Positions 15,195 to 24,590 are shown, counted from the first letter of the stretch. The stretch is DNA of 45,988 nt from Emergencia sp. (GCA_022767345.1 JALEOD010000047.1:1-45988); one strand, 5' to 3'. Numbers and translations: made by a program. Notes: generated from the letters alone by a model not told the origin.

Positions 15195-16859
15195 ATGAAA
15201 ATTCAACTGAAGACTGCACCGCGCGGACCATGGGAACCGCTGGAGGTGCAAAAGGGAACTACAATAGAGGAGATTTACAAAGAATACGAAGGGGATTTGC
15301 CGTATAAGATGATTGCGGCGAAGGTCGACTATAAATTTGAAGATTTAACTTATGTCCTTGACCGGGACTGCCGTGTGGAACTTTTGGACATGCGGACTCA
15401 GGCAGCGAATTTGATTTATCAGTACAGCTTGTCGTTGATTTATTTGAAAGCTGTATCGGATTGTCTGGGAAATGTGCGGGTAGAAATCCAGAATTCCTTA
15501 AATAAGGGAATCTACACAGAAATAAAGACGGCAGAACCGGTCACTGAGGCGCAGGTAGCTGCTGTCGAGAAGCGCATGAAAGAAATCGTGGCAGAGGATA
15601 TGCCTTTTGTGAAGGAAGTTGTGTCCAGAGAAGAAGCCATGGAAATCTTCGAGAAAGACGGCAGAAAAGATAAGCAGAAGATTATGAATGCTTCTCTCGA
15701 TTTAAAGGATGTGAAATTTTATTCCCTGGGCGGAGTTAGAGACTTTTTCTACGGACTCATGGCGCCGTCTGCCGGATATATTGAGCACTTTGAACTGATG
15801 AAGTATCGCCGCGGCGTGCTGCTGCGTTTTCCGCACCCGGCAAATCCAAATGAAATTCCGCCCTATGTGGATGAAACGAAGCTGTATCAGGCATTTGGAG
15901 AGCAGACTAAATGGGATAAACTGCTGGGCGTTAATTATGTGGCAGATTTGAATGAAAAAATCGAGAGCGGCGAATACAGGGAGCTGATTCAGCTTTCCGA
16001 GGCTCTTCACGAGAAAAAAATCGCAGAAATCGCGGATATGATAAAAAAGCAGAATAAGCGCATCGTGCTGATCGCAGGTCCATCGTCATCGGGCAAGACC
16101 ACTTTTGCCCGCAGGCTTTGTATTCAGCTGAAGGTAAATGGACTGGATCCGATTTATATGGGTACTGACGATTATTTTGTGGAGCGGGAAGAAACGCCTC
16201 TTGATGAGAACGGCGAAAAAGACTACGAGAACCTGCAGGCGCTGGATATCGAGCTGTTTAACAGCAATATGAACGACCTGCTTGCCGGTGAGAAGGTGGA
16301 TTTACCGACCTTTAACTTTATGACGGGGCATAAGGAATATGGAAAGCGAATTACTTCTATCAGGGCCAATCAGCCTATTGTGATAGAAGGGATTCATGCA
16401 CTCAATGAGGAACTGACGGCGTATATTCCAAAGGAAGAGAAGTTCAAGATTTATATCAGTCCGCTGACCCAGCTGAACATCGATGCCCATAACCGCATTC
16501 CGACCACCGACGAGCGTATGCTGCGGCGTATGGTGCGGGATAACCTTTACAGAGGGCACAATGCCCAGAGCACCATTGCAAGCTGGCCAAAAGTGCGTGC
16601 CGGTGAAGATAAAAATATCTTCCCTTACAGCAGTGAGGCAGACGTGCTGTTTAATTCCTACCACGTATATGAGATTGCAGTGCTGAAAAAATACGCGGAG
16701 CCGCTCCTGAAGGAGATTAAACCGGAAGAGGCAGAATACGCCGATGCGGTGCGCATGCTGAAATTCCTGCGGTTCTTCAAGACCATAGAAGACGATAGCA
16801 TCATTGTCAACAATTCGATTATACGGGAATTTATCGGAGGCAGTATTTTTGTTGACTGA
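15195..16859 (+). CDS. Nucleoside kinase with N-terminal TGS and ThrRS-like domains
   Basis: This 554-residue cytoplasmic protein has the three-part build known from clostridial 'uridine kinase-like' proteins. It has a TGS ubiquitin-like domain at residues 1-60, a threonyl-tRNA-synthetase-type second additional domain at about 65-230, and a P-loop phosphoribulokinase/uridine kinase domain from about 285 to the end. The Walker A is GPSSSGKTTFARRL near residue 294, followed by the substrate-side DDYFVEREETP and the R-rich lid RRMVRDNLYRGHNA. It most likely phosphorylates a nucleoside using ATP or GTP. The role of the tRNA-synthetase-like half is unknown. GGAGGGG precedes the ATG. A sugar/nucleoside kinase gene follows 32 bases later, suggesting a salvage operon. 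Confidence 0.88.
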   Translation: MKIQLKTAPRGPWEPLEVQKGTTIEEIYKEYEGDLPYKMIAAKVDYKFEDLTYVLDRDCRVELLDMRTQAANLIYQYSLSLIYLKAVSDCLGNVRVEIQNSLNKGIYTEIKTAEPVTEAQVAAVEKRMKEIVAEDMPFVKEVVSREEAMEIFEKDGRKDKQKIMNASLDLKDVKFYSLGGVRDFFYGLMAPSAGYIEHFELMKYRRGVLLRFPHPANPNEIPPYVDETKLYQAFGEQTKWDKLLGVNYVADLNEKIESGEYRELIQLSEALHEKKIAEIADMIKKQNKRIVLIAGPSSSGKTTFARRLCIQLKVNGLDPIYMGTDDYFVEREETPLDENGEKDYENLQALDIELFNSNMNDLLAGEKVDLPTFNFMTGHKEYGKRITSIRANQPIVIEGIHALNEELTAYIPKEEKFKIYISPLTQLNIDAHNRIPTTDERMLRRMVRDNLYRGHNAQSTIASWPKVRAGEDKNIFPYSSEADVLFNSYHVYEIAVLKKYAEPLLKEIKPEEAEYADAVRMLKFLRFFKTIEDDSIIVNNSIIREFIGGSIFVD

Positions 16860-16891
16860 TGGCTGACAGGTAGAAAGGATACTTAGCAAAA

Positions 16892-17806
16892 ATGGCAGAA
16901 ATAACTATAGTAGGCGGAATTAACATCGATATTGAAGGCGTGCCTTACGGCCCGCTTTTGATGGCGGATTCCAATCCCGGAAAAGTCAATCAGTCCTTTG
17001 GAGGCGTAGGCCGCAATATCGTGGAAAATATTGCAAGACTGGGCGGAGCTGTATCGATGCTGTCTTTGATTGGGGATGATTTTATGGGAGAAAGCGCCCG
17101 CCGCCAGCTGGAACGTCTGGGTGTCGACACCAGAAAGATTTATCCGGTCAAAGGGGAAAGTACTGGGATGTATCTTTCCATTTTGAACCACAACAACGAC
17201 ATGGAACTCGCAATTTGCAATATGGACATTCTGGAACGGATTACACCGGCGTTTCTGGAAGATAAAATGGAGGAACTCAACCGCTCAAAGATGATTGGTG
17301 TGGATTGTAATTTGCGCAGTGAAACTTTGGCGTATATGATCAGCCGTGCTGAAGTGCCTCTGTTTTTAGATCCTGTTTCGGCGTCTAAGGCGGAGCGGGT
17401 GAAGCCGATGATAGGTGGCTTTCACACCATTAAACCCAACCGCATAGAGGCGGAACTTCTCAGCGGTATTAAAATTACCGATGATGACGGTCTGTCCCGG
17501 GCGGGCGAATGGTTCTGCCGCCAAGGGGTAAAGCGAGTGTTTATCAGCCTCGGTGAAAAAGGCGCTTATTACAGAGAAGGTGCCTCTGAGGGCATAGTGG
17601 AAACAAAACCGGTGCAGATATTAAGCGCTACCGGTGCCGGGGATGCTTTTTCTGCTGCAATTCTGCTGAGTCATGTGATGGGCCTTTCTGCAAAAGAAGC
17701 AGCCCAGATGGGAATTGCCTGTGCGTCTGTTGCGCTGCAGTCGCAGACCGCTGTCAATCCGGCCATGTCCATGGAGCGGGTGCGGGCTTTCATGGCTTTG
17801 TCGTGA
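16892..17806 (+). CDS. PfkB-family kinase, probable pseudouridine kinase
   Basis: This 304-residue ribokinase-fold enzyme opens with ITIVGGINIDIEGVPYG, carries the first PfkB signature GGVGRNIVENIARLG near residue 37 and the second, ATGAGDAFSAAILL, with catalytic Asp in GAGD. Within PfkB, the N-terminal NIDIEG block and the overall length resemble PsuK/YeiC-type pseudouridine kinases, and psuG is present 7 kb upstream. This makes pseudouridine to pseudouridine 5'-phosphate the best guess. Another nucleoside or ribose-like substrate is possible. It follows the nucleoside kinase at 32 bases with AAAGGA as a somewhat distant ribosome binding site. Confidence 0.8.
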   Translation: MAEITIVGGINIDIEGVPYGPLLMADSNPGKVNQSFGGVGRNIVENIARLGGAVSMLSLIGDDFMGESARRQLERLGVDTRKIYPVKGESTGMYLSILNHNNDMELAICNMDILERITPAFLEDKMEELNRSKMIGVDCNLRSETLAYMISRAEVPLFLDPVSASKAERVKPMIGGFHTIKPNRIEAELLSGIKITDDDGLSRAGEWFCRQGVKRVFISLGEKGAYYREGASEGIVETKPVQILSATGAGDAFSAAILLSHVMGLSAKEAAQMGIACASVALQSQTAVNPAMSMERVRAFMALS

Positions 17807-17823
17807 CAAAACATAAATTCCTC

Positions 17824-17852
17824 TTGACAAATTAGCACATTTTAAATATAAT
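17824..17852 (+). promoter_or_regulatory. Perfect SigA promoter of the Fur-family gene
   Basis: TTGACA (17824-17829), a 17-base spacer and TATAAT (17847-17852), all at consensus. Confidence 0.9.
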
Positions 17853-17874
17853 AATGATAATCGTTATCGTTATT
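17853..17874 (+). promoter_or_regulatory. Fur/PerR-type operator
   Basis: Directly after the -10 box comes AATGATAATCGTTATCGTTA and then TT. It is built of overlapping GATAAT/GTTATC inverted hexamers around a central C, the form of a Fur box. This predicts autoregulation of the gene and control of rubrerythrin by read-through. Confidence 0.75.
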
Positions 17875-17885
17875 GAGGTGTCTTT

Positions 17886-18290
17886 ATGAAATATTCAAAG
17901 CAAAGAGAACTGATTTTGAACATCGTCAGGGAAAATCCCGTGCATCCGACAGCCAACCAGGTTTGGCAGAAGGCGGCGGAGAAGATGCCAACGCTGGGTA
18001 TTGCTACAGTGTATCGGAATTTGAATGCTCTGTCAGAGGCGGGAGAAATCAGGAGAATCCCTGGTGAGGAGGGCGCTCCGGATCGTTTTGACGGAATGGT
18101 CTGCGAGCATTATCATATGCGGTGCAGTGCCTGCGGCAGAATCTTTGATTTGATGACAGAGAAGGACAGCGATGTACAGAATGTGAAGGATACAATTTGC
18201 CTGACCTTTGGACTCAGCAAGGAAACAGCCACACTGAACAGCGTGCTGGTCAACAGTATTTGCGGGGATTGTAAGAAGCATTTAACTTAA
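17886..18290 (+). CDS. Fur-family transcriptional regulator, PerR-like
   Basis: This 134-residue repressor has an N-terminal winged helix ([20 protein letters not shown], then [20 protein letters not shown]) and a C-terminal metal-binding dimerisation domain. The structural zinc site has both CxxC pairs: CSACG and CGDC. Regulatory-metal ligands occur in CEHYHMRC and DRFDG. The HPTANQ-type motif and the immediate rubrerythrin neighbour point to peroxide sensing (PerR) rather than iron uptake control, although the operator looks equally like a Fur box. GAGGTG precedes the ATG. Rubrerythrin starts 17 bases after the stop, so the two form one unit. Confidence 0.88.
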   Translation: MKYSKQRELILNIVRENPVHPTANQVWQKAAEKMPTLGIATVYRNLNALSEAGEIRRIPGEEGAPDRFDGMVCEHYHMRCSACGRIFDLMTEKDSDVQNVKDTICLTFGLSKETATLNSVLVNSICGDCKKHLT

Positions 18291-18307
18291 ATGGAGGATT
18301 GAAACCA

Positions 18308-18844
18308 ATGAAAGACTTAAAAGGAACGAAAACACTGGAAAATTTGATGATTGCTTTTGCCGGAGAATCTCAGGCAAGAAATAAGTATACTTACTACGCG
18401 TCTAAAGCGAAAAAGGAAGGCTATGTGCAGATTTCCAAAATCTTTGAAGAGACTGCCGCAAACGAAAAGGAACATGCAGAACTGTGGTTTAAGCATGCTG
18501 TAGGAATCGGCTCCACCATGGAAAATCTGCTGGATGCAGCAGCAGGAGAAAACGAAGAGTGGACTTCCATGTATGCTGAAATGGCAAAAGTTGCTGACGA
18601 AGAGGGTTTCCCTGAAATCGCAGCACAGATGAGAGGCGTAGCGGCGGTAGAAAAAGAGCATGAAGAAAGATACAGAAAGCTTGCTAAGAACATCGAAGAA
18701 GGCAAAGTATTTGCAAAGGATGAAGAGGTTGTTTGGCAGTGCAGCAACTGCGGACACCAGTTTGTAGGCAAGGAAGCGCCGGAAGTGTGCCCGGTATGTG
18801 CTCATGGAAAAGCTTATTTCCAGGTAAAAGCAGAGAATTATTAA
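18308..18844 (+). CDS. rbr: Rubrerythrin
   Basis: This 178-residue peroxide-reducing non-haem diiron protein protects anaerobes from H2O2. The ferritin-like domain carries the diiron glutamates within [26 protein letters not shown] and [10 protein letters not shown]. The C-terminal rubredoxin domain has both metal knuckles, CSNCG and CPVCAHG, so the electron-transfer centre is complete. The ATG at 18308 follows GGAGG by ten bases; a TTG nearer to it is unlikely. It is co-transcribed with the Fur-family gene and ended by a terminator. Confidence 0.95.
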   Translation: MKDLKGTKTLENLMIAFAGESQARNKYTYYASKAKKEGYVQISKIFEETAANEKEHAELWFKHAVGIGSTMENLLDAAAGENEEWTSMYAEMAKVADEEGFPEIAAQMRGVAAVEKEHEERYRKLAKNIEEGKVFAKDEEVVWQCSNCGHQFVGKEAPEVCPVCAHGKAYFQVKAENY

Positions 18845-18879
18845 AAAGAAAAGCCGGAGTCTGATGACGAGGTTTACTG

Positions 18880-18920
18880 GCGGGGTTTGCTGAAAGCAGC
18901 GCAAAGCCCCGTCTTTTTTT
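18880..18920 (+). terminator. Rho-independent terminator after rubrerythrin
   Basis: The arm CGGGGTTTGC (18881-18890) pairs with GCAAAGCCCCG (18901-18911) with a one-base bulge, followed by TCTTTTTTT. Confidence 0.85.
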
Positions 18921-18963
18921 GGTCTTTTTTACGCACATTTCGTGATTCTCTGTAAAATATCAG

Positions 18964-18992
18964 TTCAAATAAGTGGTGTATTCTGATATACT
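18964..18992 (+). promoter_or_regulatory. Probable SigA promoter of the flippase gene
   Basis: TTCAAA (18964-18969), a 17-base spacer and TATACT (18987-18992) lie 35 bases before the ATG. Confidence 0.6.
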
Positions 18993-19027
18993 AATAGAAA
19001 GATAACAAAGGGGACTGGGGAAGAATC

Positions 19028-20635
19028 ATGGACGGAAAAAGAGATTTTATAAAAGGCGCGGTAATTTTGAGCATATCGGGGATTTTAGTAAAACTGCTGG
19101 GCGCCGCGCTGAGAATTCCTATCGCAAATAAATTGGGTGAAGGCATGGCATATTATAACGTAGCCTATACGATATATGCCATTTTTTTAGTGCTGGCAAC
19201 GGCAGGTATACCGGTTGCGGTATCGCGCATGGTTTCTGAGCGGACTGCAGTTGGAAACGAAGCGGGCGCAAGGAAAGTTTTTGTTACAGCGCTGAAACTG
19301 ATGGCAGTCATCGGAGCGGCGGCATTTGCCATTTGCTTTTTCGGCGCTGACCTGATTGCCTTTGTCATTGATATTCCCGGTTCTCAAAACTCCCTGCGGT
19401 CCATTGCGCCGGCGCTGTGTATTGTGCCGCTTCTGGCTGCCTTTCGGGGATATTTTCAGGGGCAGCAGGACATGCGCCCTACGGCAGTTTCCGAAGTCTG
19501 TGAACAAGTGGTGCGGGTGGCTGCAGGTCTGGGCCTTGGCTTTTATCTGTACGATGAGGGACTGGATATCGCTGCAGCCGGTGCTACTTTTGGTGCTGTT
19601 GCCGGTGCGGCGGCGGGCATGAGCGTAATGGGTTTGATTTACTGGAGGCGGCGCCGGCAGTGCAGAAAAACCGCGGAGCGTCTTGGAGATGATGTCTGCA
19701 ATGCCAGTGCAAGAACAGAATCGTCCGTAGAAATCCTGAAAAAAATAGCATGGATTGCAGTACCCATTGTAATCGGGGCGGAAATCATGCCGCTGATGTC
19801 GGCCATTGACACAACGCTGGTAGTTTCCAGACTGAAAGACACAGGCTGGGAAGCGGGAGCGGCGCTGAACCTGTACAATCAGTACGGTGCTTACTGCGAT
19901 ACGCTGATTTCCCTGCCGCAGACCTTTACGCAGGCCATTGCAGTAAGTCTGGTGCCTTCCATTGCAGCTTTTTATTGGCAGGGAAGAAAAGGAAAAGTGC
20001 AGGAGAATATTCAGATCAGCATGCGGATGACGATGCTTTTGGCATGTCCCTGCGCTGTAGGCCTCTTCGTCCTTGCAAAACCGATTCTTCTTCTGCTGTA
20101 TTTTAATCAGAGAGAAAATGCCCTGCAGGCAGTGCCGACGCTGCAGGTTATGACTATCGGTGTGATACTCCTTGCTGTGGTGCAGACCACGACGGGCGCT
20201 CTGCAGTCTGTGGGCAGACAGATGAAGCCGGTGCGCAATATGGCTGTCGGCGCAGTGCTGAAAGCCGTTCTTACTTACGTGCTGGTGGGCATTCCGGCCA
20301 TCCATGTGAAAGGCGCAGCCCTTGGTACAAGCGGCGCTTACCTTGCCGCTTTGATTTTAAATCTTTACGAAGTAAAAAAAGAGACGGGCGTGCATTTTCC
20401 TCTTGTACAGACTTATGTAAAGCCTATGGCGGCTTCTGTTATTATGGGACTGTGCGCATACGGTTCTTATAATGTGATTTCTGCCTGGGCAGGCAATGCT
20501 GCCGGTGTTTTCGGCAGTATTCTCCTCAGCATAGGGGCTTATTGTGTATTGGTTCTGCGCATGAAAGCAGTCAGTCCGGCGGAACTTTCGGCACTTCCGG
20601 GAGGAGAATTTTTAATGCGGATCTTTCGGGTTTAG
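19028..20635 (+). CDS. SpoVB/MurJ-like lipid-linked oligosaccharide flippase
   Basis: This 535-residue membrane protein of the MOP exporter superfamily has about fourteen hydrophobic segments. The opening FIKGAVILSISGILVKLLGA and RIPIANKLGEGMAYYN is characteristic of the SpoVB/YtgP branch, whose members move lipid II or related precursors across the membrane in growth or in spore-cortex synthesis. AFRGYFQGQQDMRPTAVSEV is the other conserved block of this branch. The ATG follows GGGGACTGGGG. The gene is monocistronic. Whether it acts vegetatively (MurJ role) or in sporulation cannot be told. Confidence 0.85.
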   Translation: MDGKRDFIKGAVILSISGILVKLLGAALRIPIANKLGEGMAYYNVAYTIYAIFLVLATAGIPVAVSRMVSERTAVGNEAGARKVFVTALKLMAVIGAAAFAICFFGADLIAFVIDIPGSQNSLRSIAPALCIVPLLAAFRGYFQGQQDMRPTAVSEVCEQVVRVAAGLGLGFYLYDEGLDIAAAGATFGAVAGAAAGMSVMGLIYWRRRRQCRKTAERLGDDVCNASARTESSVEILKKIAWIAVPIVIGAEIMPLMSAIDTTLVVSRLKDTGWEAGAALNLYNQYGAYCDTLISLPQTFTQAIAVSLVPSIAAFYWQGRKGKVQENIQISMRMTMLLACPCAVGLFVLAKPILLLLYFNQRENALQAVPTLQVMTIGVILLAVVQTTTGALQSVGRQMKPVRNMAVGAVLKAVLTYVLVGIPAIHVKGAALGTSGAYLAALILNLYEVKKETGVHFPLVQTYVKPMAASVIMGLCAYGSYNVISAWAGNAAGVFGSILLSIGAYCVLVLRMKAVSPAELSALPGGEFLMRIFRV

Positions 20636-20741
20636 AAACGCCAGGGTCAGTGTATAACAGTAGGGGATGCAAAGGGTTGAAAATGCTGTATCAGGTTTCT
20701 AAAAAACTTTCAAATTTCATAAAACTTTTTTAAAAAAAGGG

Positions 20742-20770
20742 TTGCAATCTTTACCAACCTCATATATAAT
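20742..20770 (+). promoter_or_regulatory. Main promoter of the S10-spc-alpha cluster
   Basis: TTGCAA (20742-20747), a 17-base spacer and TATAAT (20765-20770). The leader of about 285 bases to rpsJ is the first transcript segment of the cluster. Confidence 0.8.
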
Positions 20771-20776
20771 TAAAAG

Positions 20777-21060
20777 GCTTGCTTAAGGCGATGAAGTAGG
20801 AAGTTGCGGAGCTATCCGGTAATTTCTACGGAGAATTGTTCCCACCAGATGGGGGCGAAGGTGTTCGCCGACTTTTGCTTTGTGCGAAAAATAAAGAAAC
20901 GCACGGAGCCGTGTGCAAAGTAAGCGATTCCACCGCACACGTTACAGAAGTGGGCATTTGACTGGGTTTTGCGCAGGTTCGCGAAGCACAGGACATCGGT
21001 CAGAAAAGAACCCCTGTACAAGCATAGCGAAAACAGTACAAAAAATTTTAGGAGGAAAAA
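20777..21060 (+). ncRNA. Long structured 5' leader of rpsJ
   Basis: No gene fits between the promoter and rpsJ. The leader can form several stems: GGCGAA/TTCGCC (about 20857-20872), GTGTGC/GCACAC (about 20912-20940), and an outer TGAC/GTCA pair enclosing the last domain (about 20960-21002). No T-tract follows a stem, so attenuation is not obvious. A ribosomal-protein autoregulatory leader (L4 or another cluster protein) is the natural idea, but I could not match a named class. Confidence 0.5.
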
Positions 21061-21372
21061 ATGAGCGAATTACAGAAAATCAGAATTAAGCTTAAGGCCT
21101 ATGACCATGCGTTATTAGACCAGTCCGCAGCGAAAATCGTGGAAACTGCCAAGAAAACTGGCGCAGATGTTTCCGGACCGATTCCGCTTCCGACAGAAAA
21201 AGAAGTCGTTACAATCCTGAGAGCTGTTCACAAATACAAGGACAGCAGAGAGCAGTTCGAACAGAGAACACACAAGAGATTGATCGACATCACCAATGCT
21301 ACACTGCAGACTACAGACGCTTTAACTAAGCTGGACTTACCTGCTGGCGTAGACATCGAAATCAAGTTATAA
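21061..21372 (+). CDS. rpsJ: 30S ribosomal protein S10
   Basis: This 103-residue protein of the 30S head also forms the NusB-NusE antitermination complex. The sequence [20 protein letters not shown], the PLPTEKE loop and [11 protein letters not shown] are all canonical, and the length is normal. AGGAGG precedes the ATG. It is the first gene of the cluster. An unusually long 139-base structured spacer separates it from rplC. Confidence 0.97.
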   Translation: MSELQKIRIKLKAYDHALLDQSAAKIVETAKKTGADVSGPIPLPTEKEVVTILRAVHKYKDSREQFEQRTHKRLIDITNATLQTTDALTKLDLPAGVDIEIKL

Positions 21373-21511
21373 GGGTCTTTCCCTTAGTAAGATTGCATGA
21401 GAGGGAAAAGCTGCGAACGGCTCACCTGTGAGAGCCCAGGCGCAAGATGCGGCGCCGCTGTGGCAAGTTGCACACCAGAGCAATCCAATGTAAGTGAAAA
21501 GGAGAAACAAT
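21373..21511 (+). ncRNA. Structured spacer between rpsJ and rplC
   Basis: GATTGC (about 21390) and GCAATC (about 21479) can close a domain holding GGCTC/GAGCC and GGCGC/GCGCC stems. There is no T-tract and no gene. It may regulate or stabilise the mRNA in front of L3. Confidence 0.45.
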
Positions 21512-22147
21512 ATGAAAGCTATTTTAGGCAAGAAAATCGGCATGACCCAGATTTTCGCAGAAACAGGAGAAGTCATTCCTGTAACAGTAATCGAAGCTGG
21601 TCCTGAAGTTGTAACACAGGTTAAGACAGTAGAAACTGACGGTTACAACGCAGTACAGGTTGCATTCGAAGATCAGAAAGCACACAGAGTAAACAAGCCT
21701 ATGACAGGCCACTTTGCAAAGAGCGGTGCTCCTCTGAAAAAACATCTGACTGAGTTCAGAGTAGAAGAAGGCGAAACTTACGAATTAGGACAGGTTATCA
21801 CCGTTGCTGACTTTGAAGAAGGAAGCAAATTGGACGTGACCGGAACCTCCAAAGGTAAAGGCACACAGGGTAACATCAAGAGACACGGACACCACAGAGG
21901 CCCGATGACTCACGGTTCCAAGCACAAGAGACTGGCCGGCGCACTGGCTGCTGGTACTTATCCTTCAAGAGTATTTAAGGGTAATGCAGGTCCTGGTAGA
22001 ATGGGACGCGAAACTGTTACCGTTCAGAACGTAGTTTTAGTAAAAGTTGACACTGACAGAAACCTGATGCTGGTTAAGGGCGCAGTACCTGGCGGCAAAG
22101 GAAGTCTGGTAAAAGTCCAGTACGCTGTCAAAGGTCAGGACAAATAG
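21512..22147 (+). CDS. rplC: 50S ribosomal protein L3
   Basis: This 211-residue early-assembly protein binds domain VI of 23S rRNA and reaches towards the peptidyl-transferase centre. The long loop TGTSKGKGTQGNIKRHGHHR and PMTHGSKHKRLAGALAAGTY, which lies near the catalytic centre, is intact. The start at 21512 (MKAILGKKIGMTQIF) follows AAAGGAG; a TTG six codons upstream is not credible. Confidence 0.97.
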   Translation: MKAILGKKIGMTQIFAETGEVIPVTVIEAGPEVVTQVKTVETDGYNAVQVAFEDQKAHRVNKPMTGHFAKSGAPLKKHLTEFRVEEGETYELGQVITVADFEEGSKLDVTGTSKGKGTQGNIKRHGHHRGPMTHGSKHKRLAGALAAGTYPSRVFKGNAGPGRMGRETVTVQNVVLVKVDTDRNLMLVKGAVPGGKGSLVKVQYAVKGQDK

Positions 22148-22176
22148 AATAGACTTCAGAAAGGAGGAAGCACAAA

Positions 22177-22800
22177 ATGGCAAAAGTAACAATGCTTAAC
22201 ATGGCCGGAGCTGAAGCCGGAACAATTGAGCTGAAAGACGAAATATTCGGCATTGAGCCAAACGAAAACGCTGTTCACGCAGTGGTTGTAAATTATCTGG
22301 CAAACCAGAGACAGGGCACTCAGTCTGCAAAGACCAGAGGCGAAGTCAGAGGAGGCGGCAGAAAGCCTTTCAGACAGAAAGGAACTGGACGTCACAGACA
22401 GGGTTCCACAACTGACCCTTCACAGGTAGGAGGCGGTATCGCTTTCGCACCAAAGCCAAGAGACTACAGCTATAAAGTACCTAAGAAGTTAAAGAGACTG
22501 GCACTGAAGTCCGCTCTTTCCGCAAAGGTATTAGATAAAGAAATCATCGTGTTAGACGAATTAAAATTTGATGCTCCTAAGACTAAGGAAATGATTAAGG
22601 TTTTAGAGAATGTCAAAGCTGCAAGAAAGGCACTGATTATCACTGCCGAAAAGGACGAAAACGTAGTTAGATCCGCAGCAAACATCCCTGGCGTAAAAAC
22701 CGCACAGGTAGGAACCATGAACGTTTACGAAATCGTAAACCACACAAGCTTCATCGTAACAAAAGAAGCAATCGAGAAAATTGAGGAGGTGTACTTATAA
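22177..22800 (+). CDS. rplD: 50S ribosomal protein L4
   Basis: This 207-residue protein has a basic loop ([20 protein letters not shown] followed by [13 protein letters not shown]) that lines the peptide exit tunnel where macrolides bind. L4 is the classical autoregulator of the S10 operon in enterobacteria; whether that applies here is unknown. Its TAA overlaps the rplW ATG by one base, giving coupled translation. Confidence 0.97.
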   Translation: MAKVTMLNMAGAEAGTIELKDEIFGIEPNENAVHAVVVNYLANQRQGTQSAKTRGEVRGGGRKPFRQKGTGRHRQGSTTDPSQVGGGIAFAPKPRDYSYKVPKKLKRLALKSALSAKVLDKEIIVLDELKFDAPKTKEMIKVLENVKAARKALIITAEKDENVVRSAANIPGVKTAQVGTMNVYEIVNHTSFIVTKEAIEKIEEVYL

Positions 22801-23090
22801 TGAGAAGCGCATACGACGTAATTATCAAGCCGGTTATCTCCGAACAGAGTATGGATCAGGCACAGGAAAAGAAGTACACATTCAAAGTTGCAACAGACGC
22901 TAACAAGACCCAGGTAAAACTGGCTGTTGAAGAAATCTTTGGTGTTGAAGTTAAAAAAGTCAACATTATGAACTATGACGGAAAATTAAAGAGAATGGGA
23001 AGAACCATGGGAAGAAGAGCTGCTTACAAAAAGGCAATCGTAACCTTGACCGAAGCCAGCAAAGAAATCGAGTTCTTCCAGGGTCTGTAA
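22800..23090 (+). CDS. rplW: 50S ribosomal protein L23
   Basis: This 96-residue protein sits at the tunnel exit and is the docking point of trigger factor and [23 protein letters not shown] is the family N-terminus. [20 protein letters not shown] and [13 protein letters not shown] form the extended RNA-binding loop. The ATG overlaps the last base of rplD; GGAGG within the rplD end serves as ribosome binding site. Confidence 0.97.
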   Translation: MRSAYDVIIKPVISEQSMDQAQEKKYTFKVATDANKTQVKLAVEEIFGVEVKKVNIMNYDGKLKRMGRTMGRRAAYKKAIVTLTEASKEIEFFQGL

Positions 23091-23108
23091 TATAGGAGGT
23101 AACTACGA

Positions 23109-23942
23109 ATGGGAATTAAAAAATATAAACCAACGACTCCTGGACAGAGAGGTATGACCGTTTCTACTTTCGAAGAGATCACAGCAAAAGCTCCTGAGAA
23201 ATCTTTGACAGTAACTCTGAAAAAGCATGCAGGAAGAAACGTTAGAGGTAAGATTACCGTTAGACACAGAGGCGGCGGTACAAGACCAAAATACAGAATC
23301 ATCGACTTCAAGAGAAGAAAGGATGATATTCCGGGAACTGTTAAGACAATCGAATACGATCCGAACAGAAGCGCAAACATCGCTTTAATCGTATATGCTG
23401 ACGGTGAAAAGAGATACATCCTCGCACCGGACAAATTAAAGGTCGGCGATGTAATCTATTCCGGACCTGAAGCTGATATCAAGGTTGGCAACGCACTTCC
23501 GATCGCCAACATTCCAGTTGGTACTATGATTCACAACATCGAACTGAAGCCTGGCAAGGGCGGTCAGATGGCTAGATCCGCAGGTAACGCTGCACAGCTG
23601 ATGGCTAAGGAAGATAAATATGCGCAGGTAAGACTGCCTTCCGGAGAAGTTAGAAAAGTTCTGGTACAGTGCAGAGCAACCATCGGCGAAGTTGGTAATG
23701 CAGATCATTCCAACATTCAGATTGGTAAAGCAGGTAGAAAAAGACACATGGGCATCAGACCTACCGTTAGAGGTTCTGTTATGAACCCGAACGATCACCC
23801 ACACGGCGGTGGTGAAGGCAGAGCGCCTATCGGACGTAAGGGTCCTGTTACTCCTTGGGGTAAACCTGCTCTTGGCTACAAGACCAGAAAGAAGAACAAA
23901 GCTTCTAATCAGTATATCGTAAAGAGAAGAAATGAGAAATAA
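23109..23942 (+). CDS. rplB: 50S ribosomal protein L2
   Basis: This 277-residue protein is essential for subunit association and peptidyl transfer. The signatures [20 protein letters not shown] and [24 protein letters not shown] (including the key histidine of this block) are complete, and the C-terminus is basic. It lies 18 bases after rplW with TAGGAGGT upstream. Confidence 0.97.
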   Translation: MGIKKYKPTTPGQRGMTVSTFEEITAKAPEKSLTVTLKKHAGRNVRGKITVRHRGGGTRPKYRIIDFKRRKDDIPGTVKTIEYDPNRSANIALIVYADGEKRYILAPDKLKVGDVIYSGPEADIKVGNALPIANIPVGTMIHNIELKPGKGGQMARSAGNAAQLMAKEDKYAQVRLPSGEVRKVLVQCRATIGEVGNADHSNIQIGKAGRKRHMGIRPTVRGSVMNPNDHPHGGGEGRAPIGRKGPVTPWGKPALGYKTRKKNKASNQYIVKRRNEK

Positions 23943-23959
23943 GGAAGGAGCATAGATAA

Positions 23960-24238
23960 ATGAGTAGATCACTTAAAAAAGGTCCTTTCGTAGACGTGAA
24001 GCTTCTGAAAGCTATCGAAGCCATGAATGAAGCCAACGAAAAGAAAGTTATCAAGACATGGTCTAGACCATCTACAATTTTCCCACAGATGGTGGGTCAC
24101 ACAATTGCAGTCCATGATGGAAGAAAACATGTGCCTGTATATGTTACAGAAGACATGGTAGGACACAAGCTTGGAGAATTCGCTCCAACCAGAACTTACA
24201 GAGGTCATGCTGCAGATAAGTCATCAAAGGTTAGATAA
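23960..24238 (+). CDS. rpsS: 30S ribosomal protein S19
   Basis: This 92-residue 30S-head protein pairs with S13. [20 protein letters not shown] and [20 protein letters not shown] are diagnostic. It starts 17 bases after rplB with AAGGAG. Confidence 0.97.
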   Translation: MSRSLKKGPFVDVKLLKAIEAMNEANEKKVIKTWSRPSTIFPQMVGHTIAVHDGRKHVPVYVTEDMVGHKLGEFAPTRTYRGHAADKSSKVR

Positions 24239-24254
24239 GAAAAGGAGATAAGAA

Positions 24255-24590
24255 ATGGAAGCAAAAGCAGTTGCAAAATACGTAAGAATGTCTCCTATCA
24301 AGCTGAAGCCGGTAACTGATCTGGTTAGAGGCAAAGACTTAGCGGAGGCATTAACAATCCTGAAATTCACACCGGGTAAAGGTGCTGAAATCGTTGAAAA
24401 AGTTGTTCAGTCAGCAGCAGCAAACGCTGAAAACAATTTCGATATGAATCCGGACAATTTATACGTTGCTGAAGTATATGCTCATCAGGGCCCTACAATG
24501 AAGAGATGGAGAGCCGGTTCACAAGGTAGAGCATCAATCATTCTGAAGAGATCAAGCCACGTTGGCGTGACTCTGAAGGAAAGAGACTAA
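24255..24590 (+). CDS. rplV: 50S ribosomal protein L22
   Basis: This 111-residue tunnel protein has a beta-hairpin (AHQGPTMKRWRAGSQGRASI) that reaches into the exit-tunnel constriction opposite L4. The N-terminal YVRMSPIKLKPVTDLVRGK block is typical. The spacer to rpsS is 16 bases. Confidence 0.96.
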   Translation: MEAKAVAKYVRMSPIKLKPVTDLVRGKDLAEALTILKFTPGKGAEIVEKVVQSAAANAENNFDMNPDNLYVAEVYAHQGPTMKRWRAGSQGRASIILKRSSHVGVTLKERD

